Of a DNA stretch of 64,000 bases, positions 8,947 through 19,108 are shown one piece after another (the stretch's first letter is position 1; each line of letters opens with the position of its first letter). The stretch covers positions 124,001 to 188,000 of the forward strand of contig NZ_JACBGE010000007.1 of assembly GCF_021401345.1 (NCBI RefSeq). Reading direction: 5' to 3'. The notes under the pieces are model-generated. The model was given only the letters and a program-made list of their open reading frames with translations. It was not told the DNA's origin and searched no databases. A program made the position numbers and the translations under genes. This stretch comes from Hydrogenophaga sp. NFH-34 (GTDB taxonomy: Bacteria; Pseudomonadota; Gammaproteobacteria; Burkholderiales; Burkholderiaceae_C).

Positions 8947-9480
8947 ATGTCGCGTATTGGTAAGCTGCCGGTCACCATCCCTGCTGGGGTGGAAGTGGCC
9001 GTCAATGACAGCCTGATCAGTGTCAAGGGTGCCCTGGGTGCCCTGTCGCAGGCGCAAAACGCCCTGGTCAAGGTGGAAAACAAGTCGGGTACGCTGGCCT
9101 TCACGCCGGTGGACGAATCGCGTGAAGCCAACGCCATGTCGGGCACCCTGCGTCAGCTGGTGAACAACATGGTCACGGGCGTGAGCAAAGGCTTCGAAAA
9201 GAAGCTGACCCTGATTGGCGTGGGCTACAAAGCCCAGGCTCAAGGCAGCAAGCTCAACCTGAACGTCGGTTACTCGCACCCGGTGGAGATCGAGATGCCT
9301 GCTGGCATCAAGGTGGAAACCCCGACGCCGACCGAAGTCGTCATCAAGGGCGCTGACCGTCAGCGCGTGGGCCAGATCGCTTCCGAAGTGCGCGCCGTGC
9401 GCCCGCCCGAGCCCTACAAGGGCAAGGGCATCCGCTACGCGGATGAGAAGGTCGTGATCAAGGAAACCAAGAAGAAGTAA
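8947..9480 (+). CDS. rplF: 50S ribosomal protein L6
   Basis: 177 residues, standard length, two tandem related folds. N terminus [19 protein letters not shown] and C-terminal [14 protein letters not shown] are diagnostic. Located near the L7/L12 stalk base and the factor-binding site. GAGGAG at 8932-8937 precedes the start. Confidence 0.97.
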   Translation: MSRIGKLPVTIPAGVEVAVNDSLISVKGALGALSQAQNALVKVENKSGTLAFTPVDESREANAMSGTLRQLVNNMVTGVSKGFEKKLTLIGVGYKAQAQGSKLNLNVGYSHPVEIEMPAGIKVETPTPTEVVIKGADRQRVGQIASEVRAVRPPEPYKGKGIRYADEKVVIKETKKK

Positions 9481-9491
9481 GGACCAGGATC

Positions 9492-9857
9492 ATGTTGACC
9501 AAAAAAGAGCAACGCCTGCGCCGTGCCCGCCAAACGCGCATCCGTATTGCGCAGCAGGGCGCTGTCCGTCTGACCGTGAATCGCACCAACCTGCACATCT
9601 ACGCCAGCGTCATTTCCGGCGACGGTGCCAAGGTGCTGGCCTCGGCCTCGACCCTGGAAGCGGAAGTGCGTACCCAGCTCGGCGCCGCCGGCAAGGGTGG
9701 CAATGCCGCTGCAGCGGCCCTGATCGGCAAGCGCATTGCCGAAAAGGCCAAGGCTGCTGGTATCGAGAAAGTGGCTTTCGATCGTTCGGGTTTTGCCTAC
9801 CACGGCCGTGTGAAGGCCCTTGCAGATGCGGCTCGTGAAGCTGGCCTGCAGTTCTGA
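9492..9857 (+). CDS. rplR: 50S ribosomal protein L18
   Basis: 121 residues. 5S rRNA-binding protein of the central protuberance. Basic N terminus ([16 protein letters not shown]), conserved [14 protein letters not shown]-like region and C-terminal [23 protein letters not shown]. Eleven bases after rplF, AGGA precedes the ATG. Confidence 0.97.
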   Translation: MLTKKEQRLRRARQTRIRIAQQGAVRLTVNRTNLHIYASVISGDGAKVLASASTLEAEVRTQLGAAGKGGNAAAAALIGKRIAEKAKAAGIEKVAFDRSGFAYHGRVKALADAAREAGLQF

Positions 9858-9874
9858 TCAGAGGGATACACAAA

Positions 9875-10393
9875 ATGGCTAAATTTCAGGCAAACGTGAA
9901 GAACGAAGGCAACGACGACGGCCTGCGCGAGAAGATGATCGCGATCAACCGCGTGACCAAGGTGGTCAAGGGTGGTCGTATCCTCGGTTTCGCCGCCCTG
10001 ACCGTGGTCGGCGATGGCGATGGTCGCGTCGGCATGGGCAAGGGCAAGGCCCGTGAAGTGCCGGTGGCCGTGCAGAAGGCCATGGAACAGGCTCGCCGCA
10101 ACATGGTGAAGGTGTCGCTCAAGAGCGGTTCGCTGCACCATGCTGTGCACGGCGAGCACGGCGCCGCCAACGTGATGATGCTGCCCGCCGTCAAGGGTAC
10201 GGGCATCATTGCCGGTGGTCCGATGCGCGCCGTGTGCGAAGTGATCGGTATCACCGACGTGGTGGCCAAGAGCCATGGCTCGAGCAACCCCTATAACCTG
10301 GTGCGTGCCACGCTGGACGCACTGAAGAATTCCACCACGCCCGCCGAAGTGGCTGCCAAGCGCGGCAAGTCGGTGGAAGAAATTCTGGGCTGA
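9875..10393 (+). CDS. rpsE: 30S ribosomal protein S5
   Basis: 172 residues. Double-stranded RNA-binding N-terminal domain ([21 protein letters not shown]) and the ribosomal S5 C-terminal fold ([15 protein letters not shown]). Involved in decoding fidelity and mRNA entry. The N terminus contains an Asn/Glu-rich extension (residues 6-18) of variable sequence. Confidence 0.97.
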   Translation: MAKFQANVKNEGNDDGLREKMIAINRVTKVVKGGRILGFAALTVVGDGDGRVGMGKGKAREVPVAVQKAMEQARRNMVKVSLKSGSLHHAVHGEHGAANVMMLPAVKGTGIIAGGPMRAVCEVIGITDVVAKSHGSSNPYNLVRATLDALKNSTTPAEVAAKRGKSVEEILG

Positions 10394-10404
10394 TTGGAGC
10401 GACC

Positions 10405-10587
10405 ATGAGCACTGAAAACAACGTCAAGGTCCAACTCGTCCGCAGCCCCATCGGCTGCAAAGAGTCGCACCGCGCCACCGTGCGTGGCCTGGGTCTGCGC
10501 AAGCTCGGCAGTGTCAGCGAACTGCAGGACACCCCGGCCGTGCGCGGCATGATCAACAAGATCGCCTACCTGGTCAAGGTGCTGTAA
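10405..10587 (+). CDS. rpmD: 50S ribosomal protein L30
   Basis: 60 residues. Small L30 with the conserved [23 protein letters not shown] and LVKVL end. Twelve bases after rpsE with GGAGCG as the ribosome site. This gene is missing from some bacterial spc operons but present here. Confidence 0.96.
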   Translation: MSTENNVKVQLVRSPIGCKESHRATVRGLGLRKLGSVSELQDTPAVRGMINKIAYLVKVL

Positions 10588-10615
10588 GCGCAGCATCGAG
10601 AAGGACACATACGTC

Positions 10616-11047
10616 ATGGAACTCAACACCATCAAGCCCGCTGAGGGTGCCAAGCACGCCAAGCGTCGCGTTGGTCGTGGTATCGGCTCGGGCCTGGGTA
10701 AGACCGCCGGTCGTGGTCACAAAGGCCAGAAGTCCCGCTCGGGTGGCTACCACAAGGTCGGCTTCGAAGGCGGCCAGATGCCCCTGCAGCGCCGTCTGCC
10801 CAAGCGCGGCTTCAAGTCGGCTGCCTTGCAGTTCAACGCGGAAGTCACCCTGGCAGACCTGAACACCGTGGACGCCGCCGAAGTCGACGTGCTGGTGCTC
10901 AAGCAAGCTGGCCTGGTGCCGCAGCTGGCCAAGCGTGTCAAGGTCATCAAGACCGGTGAACTGCAACGCGCGGTCACGCTGAAGGGTATCGGTGCCACGG
11001 CGGGAGCCAAGGCAGCGATCGAAGCGGCCGGCGGTTCGCTGGCCTGA
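10616..11047 (+). CDS. rplO: 50S ribosomal protein L15
   Basis: 143 residues. Glycine- and basic-rich N terminus ([23 protein letters not shown]) that threads into 23S rRNA, followed by the globular domain ([17 protein letters not shown]). Late assembly protein. AGAAGGA precedes the ATG. Confidence 0.97.
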   Translation: MELNTIKPAEGAKHAKRRVGRGIGSGLGKTAGRGHKGQKSRSGGYHKVGFEGGQMPLQRRLPKRGFKSAALQFNAEVTLADLNTVDAAEVDVLVLKQAGLVPQLAKRVKVIKTGELQRAVTLKGIGATAGAKAAIEAAGGSLA

Positions 11048-11074
11048 TCAGGTACCTCGTAAAAAAGGCACTCT

Positions 11075-12385
11075 GTGGCAACCGGATCCACGACTCTCGC
11101 CAAGACGGGCAAGTTCGGCGACCTGCGTCGCCGGCTGGTGTTCCTGCTGCTGGCGCTGGTGGTTTACCGCGTCGGGGCACACATTCCCGTTCCGGGGATC
11201 GACCCTGCCCAGCTGGAGCAGCTGTTCAAGAGCCAGCAGGGCGGCATCCTGAGCCTGTTCAACATGTTCTCGGGTGGCGCGCTCTCGCGCTTCACGGTCT
11301 TTGCGCTGGGGATCATGCCGTACATCTCGGCATCGATCATCATGCAGCTGATGACTTACGTCGTTCCAACGTTCGAGCAGTTGAAGAAGGAAGGGGAGGC
11401 TGGTCGCCGCAAGATCACCGCCTACACGCGCTACGGCACGCTTGGACTGGCGATCTTCCAGGCCATGGGCATTGCCTTGGCGCTGGAAGGGCAGGCTGGT
11501 CTGGTCATCAGCCCCGGCATGGGCTTCCGCATCACTGCGGTTGTCAGCCTGGTCGCAGGGACGATGTTCCTGATGTGGCTGGGTGAACAGATCACCGAGC
11601 GTGGTCTGGGCAACGGCATCTCGATCCTGATCTTCGCCGGGATTGCAGCGGGCTTGCCCAACGCCATCGGTGGTTTGCTGGAGCTGGTGCGCACCGGTGC
11701 CATGAGCATCCTGGTGGCCTTGTTCATCATCGCGCTGGTCATCCTGGTGACCTACTTCGTGGTGTTCGTGGAACGGGGTCAGCGACGGATTCTGGTGAAC
11801 TACGCACGCCGTCAGGTGGGCAACAAGGTGTACGGAGGCCAGTCTTCGCACCTCCCGCTCAAGCTGAACATGGCTGGTGTGATTCCACCGATTTTCGCGT
11901 CGTCGATCATCCTGTTGCCGACCACCATCGTCAGCTGGGTCAGTACCGGGGATTCCACGCGCTGGCTGCGCGACATCGCTTCGGCGCTGTCGCCGGGGCA
12001 GCCGATCTACGTGGCGCTGTACGCTGCGGCCATCGTGTTCTTCTGCTTCTTCTATACGGCTCTCGTGTTCAACAGCCGCGAGACTGCCGACAACCTGAAG
12101 AAGAGTGGGGCTTTCATTCCGGGTATCCGCCCGGGTGACCAGACGGCGCGCTACATCGACAAGATCCTGTTGCGGCTGACCCTGGCGGGCGCTATCTACA
12201 TCACGGCGGTATGCTTGCTGCCGGAGTTCCTGATCCTTGAGTACAACGTGCCGTTCTATTTCGGCGGGACCTCATTGCTGATCATCGTGGTGGTGACCAT
12301 GGATTTCATGGCCCAGGTTCAAAATTACATGATGTCTCAGCAGTATGAGTCGCTACTGAAGAAAGCGAATTTCAAAGCAAGTTGA
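11075..12385 (+). CDS. secY: Preprotein translocase subunit SecY
   Basis: 436 residues, ten membrane segments. Forms the protein-conducting channel of the Sec translocon with SecE and SecG. Conserved HIPVPGID in the plug region, the cytoplasmic loop [21 protein letters not shown], and [23 protein letters not shown] start at 11075; the frame has no better ATG near the N terminus. Standard position between rplO and infA. Confidence 0.96.
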   Translation: MATGSTTLAKTGKFGDLRRRLVFLLLALVVYRVGAHIPVPGIDPAQLEQLFKSQQGGILSLFNMFSGGALSRFTVFALGIMPYISASIIMQLMTYVVPTFEQLKKEGEAGRRKITAYTRYGTLGLAIFQAMGIALALEGQAGLVISPGMGFRITAVVSLVAGTMFLMWLGEQITERGLGNGISILIFAGIAAGLPNAIGGLLELVRTGAMSILVALFIIALVILVTYFVVFVERGQRRILVNYARRQVGNKVYGGQSSHLPLKLNMAGVIPPIFASSIILLPTTIVSWVSTGDSTRWLRDIASALSPGQPIYVALYAAAIVFFCFFYTALVFNSRETADNLKKSGAFIPGIRPGDQTARYIDKILLRLTLAGAIYITAVCLLPEFLILEYNVPFYFGGTSLLIIVVVTMDFMAQVQNYMMSQQYESLLKKANFKAS

Positions 12386-12391
12386 GCAGCG

Positions 12392-12610
12392 ATGGCAAAG
12401 GACGATGTCATTGAGATGCAAGGGGAGGTGGTTGAAAACCTCCCCAATGCGACCTTCAGGGTCAAGCTCGAAAACGGGCATGTGGTCCTGGGGCACATTT
12501 CCGGCAAGATGCGTATGCACTACATCCGCATCCTGCCAGGCGACAAGGTCAAAGTGGAGCTCACGCCGTATGACCTGACCCGTGCCCGGATCGTCTTCCG
12601 GGCCAAGTGA
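12392..12610 (+). CDS. infA: Translation initiation factor IF-1
   Basis: 72 residues, a single S1/OB fold. [19 protein letters not shown] and [16 protein letters not shown] are diagnostic. Occupies the ribosomal A site during initiation and assists IF-2 and IF-3. Six bases after secY. The gene is complete; its distance from rpmJ is 44 bases. Confidence 0.97.
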   Translation: MAKDDVIEMQGEVVENLPNATFRVKLENGHVVLGHISGKMRMHYIRILPGDKVKVELTPYDLTRARIVFRAK

Positions 12611-12654
12611 CAGGACGGCAGTCCGAACGTAATTGGGAAATTTAGGAGAAGACT

Positions 12655-12768
12655 ATGAGAGTTTCGGCTTCGGTCAAGAAAATGTGCCGCAACTGTAAGA
12701 TCATCCGCCGCAACGGTGTGGTGCGTGTCATCTGCACCGACCCGCGCCACAAGCAACGTCAAGGCTGA
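12655..12768 (+). CDS. rpmJ: 50S ribosomal protein L36
   Basis: Only 37 residues ([20 protein letters not shown]...). Zinc-ribbon form: ligands C11, C14, C27 and H32. Strong ribosome site AGGAGAAG at 12643-12650. Placed between infA and rpsM as in most bacteria. The presence of the zinc-binding form suggests the cell may also have a zinc-free paralogue elsewhere, but none is visible here. Confidence 0.96.
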   Translation: MRVSASVKKMCRNCKIIRRNGVVRVICTDPRHKQRQG

Positions 12769-12785
12769 GCGTTTAGAGGACTGAA

Positions 12786-13151
12786 ATGGCTCGTATTGCA
12801 GGTATCAACATTCCGCCGCACAAGCACGCCGAAATCGGCTTGACGGCCATCTTCGGTATCGGTCGCACCCGCGCTCGCAAGATTTGCGAAGCCTGTGGCA
12901 TCGAATACGACAAGAAGATCAAAGACCTCTCGGACGCCGAGCTCGAGAAGGTGCGTGACCAGGTCGGTCAGTTCACCATCGAAGGTGACCTGCGCCGTGA
13001 AGTCACGATGAACATCAAGCGCCTGATGGACATCGGCTGCTACCGCGGTTTCCGTCACCGCCGTGGTCTGCCGGTGCGTGGCCAGCGCACCAAGACCAAT
13101 GCGCGTACGCGCAAGGGTCCGCGCAAGGCCGCCCAGTCGCTCAAGAAATAA
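12786..13151 (+). CDS. rpsM: 30S ribosomal protein S13
   Basis: 121 residues. Head protein of the small subunit that contacts the P-site tRNA and makes the bridge to L5. N terminus [26 protein letters not shown] and the basic tail [20 protein letters not shown] are diagnostic. AGAGGACTG just upstream serves as the ribosome site. Confidence 0.97.
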   Translation: MARIAGINIPPHKHAEIGLTAIFGIGRTRARKICEACGIEYDKKIKDLSDAELEKVRDQVGQFTIEGDLRREVTMNIKRLMDIGCYRGFRHRRGLPVRGQRTKTNARTRKGPRKAAQSLKK

Positions 13152-13168
13152 TCGGTTGAAAGAGAAAC

Positions 13169-13573
13169 ATGGCTAAAGCTCCTTCCAGCAACGCCGCCGC
13201 CCGTGTCCGCAAGAAGGTTCGCAAGAACATTGCGGACGGGATTGCCCACGTGCACGCGTCGTTCAACAACACGATCATCACCATCACCGACCGCCAGGGC
13301 AATGCCCTGTCGTGGGCTTCGTCGGGTGGCCAGGGCTTCAAGGGTTCGCGCAAGTCGACCCCCTTTGCTGCCCAGGTGGCTTCCGAAGTGGCTGGTCGCG
13401 CTGCGATCGAACAAGGCATCAAGAACCTGGATGTCGAGATCAAGGGCCCCGGTCCTGGTCGCGAATCGTCCGTGCGTGCCCTCGGCGCCCTGGGTATCCG
13501 CATCACCTCGATCTCCGACGTGACCCCGGTGCCGCACAACGGCTGCCGCCCGCAAAAGCGCCGTCGCATCTGA
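13169..13573 (+). CDS. rpsK: 30S ribosomal protein S11
   Basis: 134 residues. Platform protein lining the mRNA exit channel. Conserved [19 protein letters not shown] and the basic C terminus THNGCRPPKRRRI-type (here [14 protein letters not shown]). Last gene before a 194-base gap that contains a promoter and a terminator hairpin. Confidence 0.97.
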   Translation: MAKAPSSNAAARVRKKVRKNIADGIAHVHASFNNTIITITDRQGNALSWASSGGQGFKGSRKSTPFAAQVASEVAGRAAIEQGIKNLDVEIKGPGPGRESSVRALGALGIRITSISDVTPVPHNGCRPQKRRRI

Positions 13574-13599
13574 TCGTCCCGTTGCCCGGATCGCCCTGC

Positions 13600-13629
13600 T
13601 TGCAGGGGTATTCCTCGGCACGCTACAAT
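13600..13629 (+). promoter_or_regulatory. Probable promoter upstream of rpsD
   Basis: TTGCAG (13600-13605), an 18-bp spacer and TACAAT (13624-13629). Transcription should start near 13636, only about ten bases before a strong terminator-like hairpin. This suggests attenuated expression of rpsD-rpoA-rplQ, or a very short RNA. Confidence 0.5.
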
Positions 13630-13646
13630 CAAAAGCTTTTTCGCTT

Positions 13647-13677
13647 GCCACCGCAGTCCCGCTGCGGTGGCGTTTTT
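13647..13677 (+). terminator. Terminator hairpin between rpsK and rpsD
   Basis: Perfect 10-bp stem GCCACCGCAG / CTGCGGTGGC with a 5-base loop, followed by GTTTTT. A standard intrinsic terminator. It would end the spc transcript after rpsK, or attenuate transcription entering rpsD from the promoter at 13600. Confidence 0.75.
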
Positions 13678-13713
13678 CGCTAAGCCCACCGCCTCCGGCA
13701 CGCTGGAAGGCTC

Positions 13714-13745
13714 CCGCAATCTCGCCCCGCAGCGAGCGATTGCGG
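13714..13745 (+). other. Stem-loop in the rpsD leader
   Basis: CCGCAATCTCG pairs with CGAGCGATTGCGG (two bulged bases), a long stem ending 22 bases before the rpsD GTG. In E. coli, S4 binds structured leader mRNA to repress the alpha operon. This structure is a candidate for the same role, but the E. coli target fold is not recognisably conserved. Confidence 0.4.
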
Positions 13746-13767
13746 CAGATATTTCAAGGAAACCACT

Positions 13768-14391
<624 letters not shown>

Positions 14392-14497
14392 TCCCGTCCC
14401 CGGCCGTTGTGGCGCTCCCTCGCGGCACTGGCTGGGTCATTCCATGCTCCGTCTGCCTTATCGGTGTAACGAGCCGAGGGAACTGAAGGAAGTCTGA

Positions 14498-15481
14498 ATG
14501 CTGAACAACCTGCTCAAGCCCAAGTCCATCAACGTCGAGCAAGTCTCGGCCAATCGCGCCAAGGTCACTCTCGAGCCTTTCGAGCGCGGCTACGGGCACA
14601 CCCTGGGCAATGCCCTGCGCCGCGTGCTGCTGTCGTCCATGGTGGGGCATGCTCCCACCGAAGTGACCATCGCCGGCGTGGTCCATGAGTATTCCTCCAT
14701 CGATGGCGTCCAGGAGGATGTCGTCAACCTGCTGCTCAACCTCAAGGGCGTGGTGTTCAAGCTCCACAACCGCGACGAGGTCACCCTGAGCCTGCGCAAG
14801 GAAGGTGAAGGCGTCGTCACTGCTGCCGACATCCAGACCCCGCACGATGTCGAGATCGTCAACCCCTCGCACGTGATCGCCACGCTGTCGCAGGGTGCGA
14901 AGCTGGACATGCAGATCAAGGTCGAAAAGGGCCGTGGTTATGTGCCGGGCAGCCTGCGCCGCAACGACGACGCGTCGCGTTCGCTGGGCCGCATCGTGCT
15001 GGACGCTTCGTTTTCCCCGATCAAGCGCGTGAGCTACACCGTCGAAAGCGCTCGCGTCGAGCAGCGTACCGATCTGGACAAGCTGGTCCTCGAGATCGAG
15101 ACCAACGGCTCCATCGGACCGGAAGAAGCGGTGCGCGCTTCGGCCAAGATCCTGGTTGAACAACTGGCGGTCTTTGCTCAGCTTGAAGGGGCTGAAATCT
15201 TCGCCGATGCGCCGCAAACGCGCAGCTCGCAGCAGTTCGACCCGATCCTGCTGCGCCCGGTCGACGAACTCGAACTCACCGTGCGTTCGGCCAACTGCCT
15301 GAAGGCCGAGAACATCTACTACATCGGTGACCTGATCCAGCGCACCGAGAATGAGTTGCTCAAGACCCCCAACCTGGGTCGCAAGTCGCTCAATGAAATC
15401 AAGGAAGTGCTCGCCTCGCGCGGCTTGACCCTGGGCATGAAGCTGGAAAACTGGCCGCCCGCCGGTCTCGACAAGCACTGA
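14498..15481 (+). CDS. rpoA: RNA polymerase subunit alpha
   Basis: 327 residues. N-terminal domain (dimerisation, beta/beta' assembly) with [20 protein letters not shown], and C-terminal domain (UP-element DNA and activator contact) with [22 protein letters not shown] and [31 protein letters not shown] lies upstream of the ATG. The alpha C-terminal domain is the usual contact for AraC-type activators such as the one encoded at 27371. Confidence 0.97.
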   Translation: MLNNLLKPKSINVEQVSANRAKVTLEPFERGYGHTLGNALRRVLLSSMVGHAPTEVTIAGVVHEYSSIDGVQEDVVNLLLNLKGVVFKLHNRDEVTLSLRKEGEGVVTAADIQTPHDVEIVNPSHVIATLSQGAKLDMQIKVEKGRGYVPGSLRRNDDASRSLGRIVLDASFSPIKRVSYTVESARVEQRTDLDKLVLEIETNGSIGPEEAVRASAKILVEQLAVFAQLEGAEIFADAPQTRSSQQFDPILLRPVDELELTVRSANCLKAENIYYIGDLIQRTENELLKTPNLGRKSLNEIKEVLASRGLTLGMKLENWPPAGLDKH

Positions 15482-15516
15482 TCTGCAAGAACCCGTCAAC
15501 GACGTCTGACGACCCC

Positions 15517-15542
15517 CTCCCAGTACCTGATCCGGCTGGGAG
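15517..15542 (+). other. Stem-loop between rpoA and rplQ
   Basis: CTCCCAG / CTGGGAG, a 7-bp perfect stem with a 12-base loop, followed by CAAAAC and not by a T-run. It may be an RNA-processing or stability element that sets the ratio of rpoA and rplQ. It is unlikely to be a full terminator. Confidence 0.35.
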
Positions 15543-15565
15543 CAAAACACTGAAAGGAAACTGAA

Positions 15566-15961
15566 ATGCGTCACGGACACGGCCTCCGCAAACTGAACCG
15601 CACCAGCGAGCACCGCCAGGCGATGCTGCGCAACATGATGAACTCGCTGCTCACGCACGAAGTCATCAAGACCACCCTGCCCAAGGCCAAGGAACTGCGC
15701 CGTGTGGTGGAACCCATGATCACGCTGGCCAAGGAAGCCACCGTGGCCAACCGCCGTCTGGCCTTCAACCGCCTGCGCGACCGCGACGTTGTGGTGAAAC
15801 TGTTCGACGAACTCGGCCCGCGCTTCAAGGCGCGTCCGGGCGGCTACACCCGCATCCTGAAGATGGGTTTCCGCGTTGGCGACAACGCCCCCATGGCCCT
15901 GGTGGAACTGGTGGATCGCGCTGAAGACGCTCCGGCCAGCGAAGATAAAGCCGGTGAATAA
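15566..15961 (+). CDS. rplQ: 50S ribosomal protein L17
   Basis: 131 residues. [24 protein letters not shown] is the family N terminus. Located near the peptide exit tunnel. A short acidic C-terminal tail ([12 protein letters not shown]) extends beyond the E. coli protein core. GAAAGGAAAC serves as ribosome site. Last gene of the ribosomal block. Confidence 0.97.
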   Translation: MRHGHGLRKLNRTSEHRQAMLRNMMNSLLTHEVIKTTLPKAKELRRVVEPMITLAKEATVANRRLAFNRLRDRDVVVKLFDELGPRFKARPGGYTRILKMGFRVGDNAPMALVELVDRAEDAPASEDKAGE

Positions 15962-15971
15962 AAAACAGTGC

Positions 15972-15977
15972 TATAAT
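15972..15977 (+). promoter_or_regulatory. -10 element of the tRNA gene
   Basis: Perfect TATAAT overlapping the end of rplQ by a few bases' distance, 11 bases before the tRNA. No convincing -35 at 17 bp upstream. Fits a short-leader tRNA promoter. Confidence 0.45.
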
Positions 15978-15988
15978 TGAAGTCTTGA

Positions 15989-16065
<77 letters not shown>

Positions 16066-16092
16066 AACAAATCAAGTCGACAGGCTTGTTTC

Positions 16093-16122
16093 AAAAGCCC
16101 ACCACCCGGTGGGCTTTTTTGT
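16093..16122 (+). terminator. Intrinsic terminator after the tRNA gene
   Basis: Perfect 11-bp stem AAAAGCCCACC / GGTGGGCTTTT, loop ACCC, followed by T-rich sequence. It ends the tRNA transcript and insulates it from the convergent ligase gene. Confidence 0.85.
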
Positions 16123-16170
16123 TTCTGCCGCATGCCTTCTCGCCCGATGCCTTCGGGCCGTCATCCGCCT

Positions 16171-17832
16171 TCAGGCCGCCGCAAGCAGTTCCTGCGCGCG
16201 GGCCAGCAGGCGCTTGAAATCGATCTTGCCTTCGGGCGAGACCGGCCACTCGCCCTCCCAGGGCAGGAAGTCGCGCGGCACTTCGTAGATGGCCATCCGT
16301 CCCTTGCAGGCTTCGCGCAGTTCCGCATTGCCCGGCAGGGGCTGGGCGTTGCGCATGCGCACGAAGCTCACGACCTTGGTGCCCCAGTAGGGGTCGTCGA
16401 CACCGAGTGTCTTCACGTCGTCGAAGCGGTCGCCGAAGATGTCGAGCAGCTGGGTCGTGACGCGGGTGGTGGACACGTTCTCGCCCCCCGACTTGATGAC
16501 GCCGCCGAGCCGTCCGAGGTAGGTGACGTAGCCGTTGTCGAAGTGCCCGTAGTCGCCGCTGTGAAAGTAGCCCTCGCTGTCGAAGGCCTTGCGGGTTTCT
16601 TCGGGTTGCTGGTGGTAGCCGCGGAAGAGGTAGGGGCTGCGGTAGCAGATTTCCCCGGCCTCACCCTGGCGCGCCCGTTCACCGGTCTCCAGGTCCTTGA
16701 TGACCACCTCCACACCGGGCAGTGGGCGCCCGTGCGTGTGCTTGTTGATGCTGTCGTTGACGCAGTCGTGATCGGCGAGCGAGACCAGGGGGCCGTTTTC
16801 GGTCTGCGCATAGAGGTTGTTGATGGTGGCGCCGGGCGGGCACATGCTGCGGACCAGGTCGTAGGTGCGCGGCTCACCGGCGAGGATCGCCTTGGCGATG
16901 CTGAATCGGTACCGTTCGAAATCCGGCACGCGGCGCATGCCTTGCCAGTGCGCATCAAAACCGAAGGTGCTGGTGCAGCCATAGCGGTCGATGAGGCGCA
17001 GGGCTTCGACCGGGTGGAACCCGTCCATGAGGACCACGGTCGTGCCGCAGTAGGCCAGGTTCATGGTGAGCGCGAAGATGCCGCTGTTGTGATAGAAGGG
17101 CGCGAGATTGATGTAGCGGTCGTCTTCGGTGATGCGCAGATTGCGCGCGCCGAAATGGGCGGTGGCCAGGGGGGGGCGGTGGTCCCACAGCGCGCTCTTG
17201 GACAGCGACGTGGTGCCCGAGGTCTGGCACATGAACTGGATGTCGGTGGCCTGCCCGGCGTCGACCAGCGCCTGCAGCTGTTCGGGCTTCACGGCAATGG
17301 CCGGGTCGCGCAAGCGCTGAAAGTCGATGTAGCCGGCGGGGACCGGAGCGGTCCGGCCGACGCAGACGACGTGCTGCAACGAAGGCAGCAGCGCCGAGCG
17401 CGCGCGGCCGTCCTCGCGCACGAGATCGGGCAAGGCGCCTTGCAGCAGCGCCAGCACATCGCGCGGGCCTTGCGCGTCGACGGTCACGATCAGTTTGGGC
17501 GCGTTGCGCTGGAGCACCCCTTGGAGCTCCTGGGTGCCCCAGAGCAGGTTGAGCGGGTTGACGATCGCGCCCACCTGCAGGGTCGCGAAGTACAGGGCCG
17601 CGAACTCGGGCGTCGGGCTGGGCAGCGTGGACACCACATCGCCACGGCCGATGCCCAGGTCCAGCAGGCTCTGGGCCAGGCGCTGCACCTCTGTGTGCAG
17701 TTCGTGGTAGCGGATCTCGCGGCCTTCGAACACCAGCGCCACATGGTCGGCGCGCCGGGCGCAGGTCTGGGCGAAAAACTGCGAAATGGTGCGGTGGTAC
17801 CAGTCTTGCGAAAGCAGGCGGGAGGACAGCAT
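16171..17832 (-). CDS. AMP-forming acyl-CoA ligase, divergent
   Basis: 553 residues, ANL-superfamily enzyme that would activate a carboxylic acid with ATP and CoA. The AMP-binding loop is degenerate: TSGTTSLSKSAL where the family has TSGTTGxPKG. The motif YAQTENG replaces the usual YGxTE. The hinge region YLGRLGGVIKSGGENV and the C-terminal SPEGKIDFKRL, with the catalytic lysine position kept, are present. ATG 17832 follows AGGAG. Last gene of a minus-strand operon (crotonase, isomerase, TRAP binding protein, ligase) driven by the box at 20783-20824. The odd loop makes its activity uncertain. Confidence 0.8.
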   Translation of the reverse strand: MLSSRLLSQDWYHRTISQFFAQTCARRADHVALVFEGREIRYHELHTEVQRLAQSLLDLGIGRGDVVSTLPSPTPEFAALYFATLQVGAIVNPLNLLWGTQELQGVLQRNAPKLIVTVDAQGPRDVLALLQGALPDLVREDGRARSALLPSLQHVVCVGRTAPVPAGYIDFQRLRDPAIAVKPEQLQALVDAGQATDIQFMCQTSGTTSLSKSALWDHRPPLATAHFGARNLRITEDDRYINLAPFYHNSGIFALTMNLAYCGTTVVLMDGFHPVEALRLIDRYGCTSTFGFDAHWQGMRRVPDFERYRFSIAKAILAGEPRTYDLVRSMCPPGATINNLYAQTENGPLVSLADHDCVNDSINKHTHGRPLPGVEVVIKDLETGERARQGEAGEICYRSPYLFRGYHQQPEETRKAFDSEGYFHSGDYGHFDNGYVTYLGRLGGVIKSGGENVSTTRVTTQLLDIFGDRFDDVKTLGVDDPYWGTKVVSFVRMRNAQPLPGNAELREACKGRMAIYEVPRDFLPWEGEWPVSPEGKIDFKRLLARAQELLAAA

Positions 17833-17867
17833 GGGGGCTCCTGGGGGGTGCGGGCACTGCCGCTGGC

Positions 17868-17894
17868 GGGTGGCAGGCGCCGCGCCTGCCACCC
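17868..17894 (-). other. Stem-loop behind the TRAP binding-protein gene
   Basis: Perfect 12-bp stem GGGTGGCAGGCG / CGCCTGCCACCC with a 3-base loop, between the TRAP binding-protein stop and the ligase start, with no T-run. Such 3' hairpins behind binding-protein genes usually protect the upstream message, so the binding protein is made in excess. Confidence 0.5.
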
Positions 17895-17902
17895 GAGGGC
17901 GC

Positions 17903-19051
17903 TTATTGCAGGCCGTGGACCTTGACGTCGACCTTGGAATAGACCTCGTTCCAGTAGAGGTCGGCCAGGGCTTCGGCGCTGTTGATCGGGGCCACGAGCT
18001 GGGTCCACTTGGTCAGCAGCGGGCGCATGGCGGCGATCAGCTCATCGCCGCGCTTGACGTTGTGCTGCTTGGCGTAGGTGGCGGCCAGGTTCGGCGCGTC
18101 GGCCTCGATGGCGGCGCGCGAGACCTTCAGCATTTCGGCATCGGGCTGGTGCAGCTTGGCCCCCTTGGCCACGGCCTGCTCGACGTCGCGCTTGGCGTAG
18201 ACGTAGTAGCGGTAGGTGACCTGGGCGCCCATGACGGTGCCGGCACGCAGCATGCCGCGGCGCTGGTCTTCGGTGAGCTTGCGCCAGACGTCGCGGTTGA
18301 TGTTGGTGGTGGCGCCCGAGAAGGTGCCGCCCGGTACGCCAGGGGTGATGTCGGTGGTGACTTCCTTGAGGTTCAGGCCACTGAGTTCGGGCGCCGACTG
18401 GATGCTGCATTCGACGACCTTCTGCTTCATGGCCTCGAAGATCTCGTTGCCGGGCATCGACACCGGGGTCGCACCCACCTGGCGTGCCCAGCGCGCCCAG
18501 GCGGCACCGCCGGCGCGCAGCCGCGCGCCCTTGAGGTCGGCCGCGGTGCTGATGGGCTTGGTGCACAGCAGCATGTAGGGCGAGCTGCCACCGGTGCTGG
18601 TGAAGACCTGGTTCTGGCGCGCGAAATCGGCGTTGCACTCGGGGCACTTGGTGAAGATGAATTCGGCCAGGGCCCCGCCGAAGGCCATGCCGGCCTTGCC
18701 GCTCGTGTCGTTCTCCAGCGCCAGCAGCATGGACAGCTCGGACGCCATGTTCAGGTGCGGGTATTCGGCCGGCGTGTAGGGCGTGAGCACGTAGCCGATG
18801 TCGGCCAGGCCCTGCTTGAGGCCGGAGGACATCTCGGCCAGGTTGAGCAGCGACAGGTCGTACACGCGCAGGTTGACGGTGTTGTTGGTGTACTGCTTGA
18901 CCGCGTCGGCATAAATCTTGGCCGATTCGGGCGCGGCTCCGGTCGGGAAGCCCACGGCGTAGCGCAGCGTGGTCTGGGCGCTGGCCAGGGTGCTGACGAG
19001 GGCGCCGGCGGCCAGGGCCACGGCGGTGATCAGGTTGCGGGTTGAGGGCAT
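17903..19051 (-). CDS. TRAP transporter solute-binding protein, DctP family (paralogue 1)
   Basis: 382 residues. Signal peptide with cleavage at about ASA-Q (residue 26); periplasmic. Family regions LRYAVGFPTGA, SGLKQGLADIGYVLTPYTPAEYPH and the C-terminal DLYWNEVYSKVDVKVHGL. Unusual CxxC motif FTKCPEC with C136 and C139, shared with the two paralogues at 35866 and 56801, plus extra cysteines in LLCTKP and VVECS. There are no adjacent DctQ or DctM genes, so it probably delivers to the membrane pair at 58031-59896. Third gene of its operon. Confidence 0.88.
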   Translation of the reverse strand: MPSTRNLITAVALAAGALVSTLASAQTTLRYAVGFPTGAAPESAKIYADAVKQYTNNTVNLRVYDLSLLNLAEMSSGLKQGLADIGYVLTPYTPAEYPHLNMASELSMLLALENDTSGKAGMAFGGALAEFIFTKCPECNADFARQNQVFTSTGGSSPYMLLCTKPISTAADLKGARLRAGGAAWARWARQVGATPVSMPGNEIFEAMKQKVVECSIQSAPELSGLNLKEVTTDITPGVPGGTFSGATTNINRDVWRKLTEDQRRGMLRAGTVMGAQVTYRYYVYAKRDVEQAVAKGAKLHQPDAEMLKVSRAAIEADAPNLAATYAKQHNVKRGDELIAAMRPLLTKWTQLVAPINSAEALADLYWNEVYSKVDVKVHGLQ

Positions 19052-19108
19052 GGTGGTGTCTCCTGTGGGAATTCCCCGGATCGGGGCGGGTGGGAAGCGG
19101 GAAGCTGT

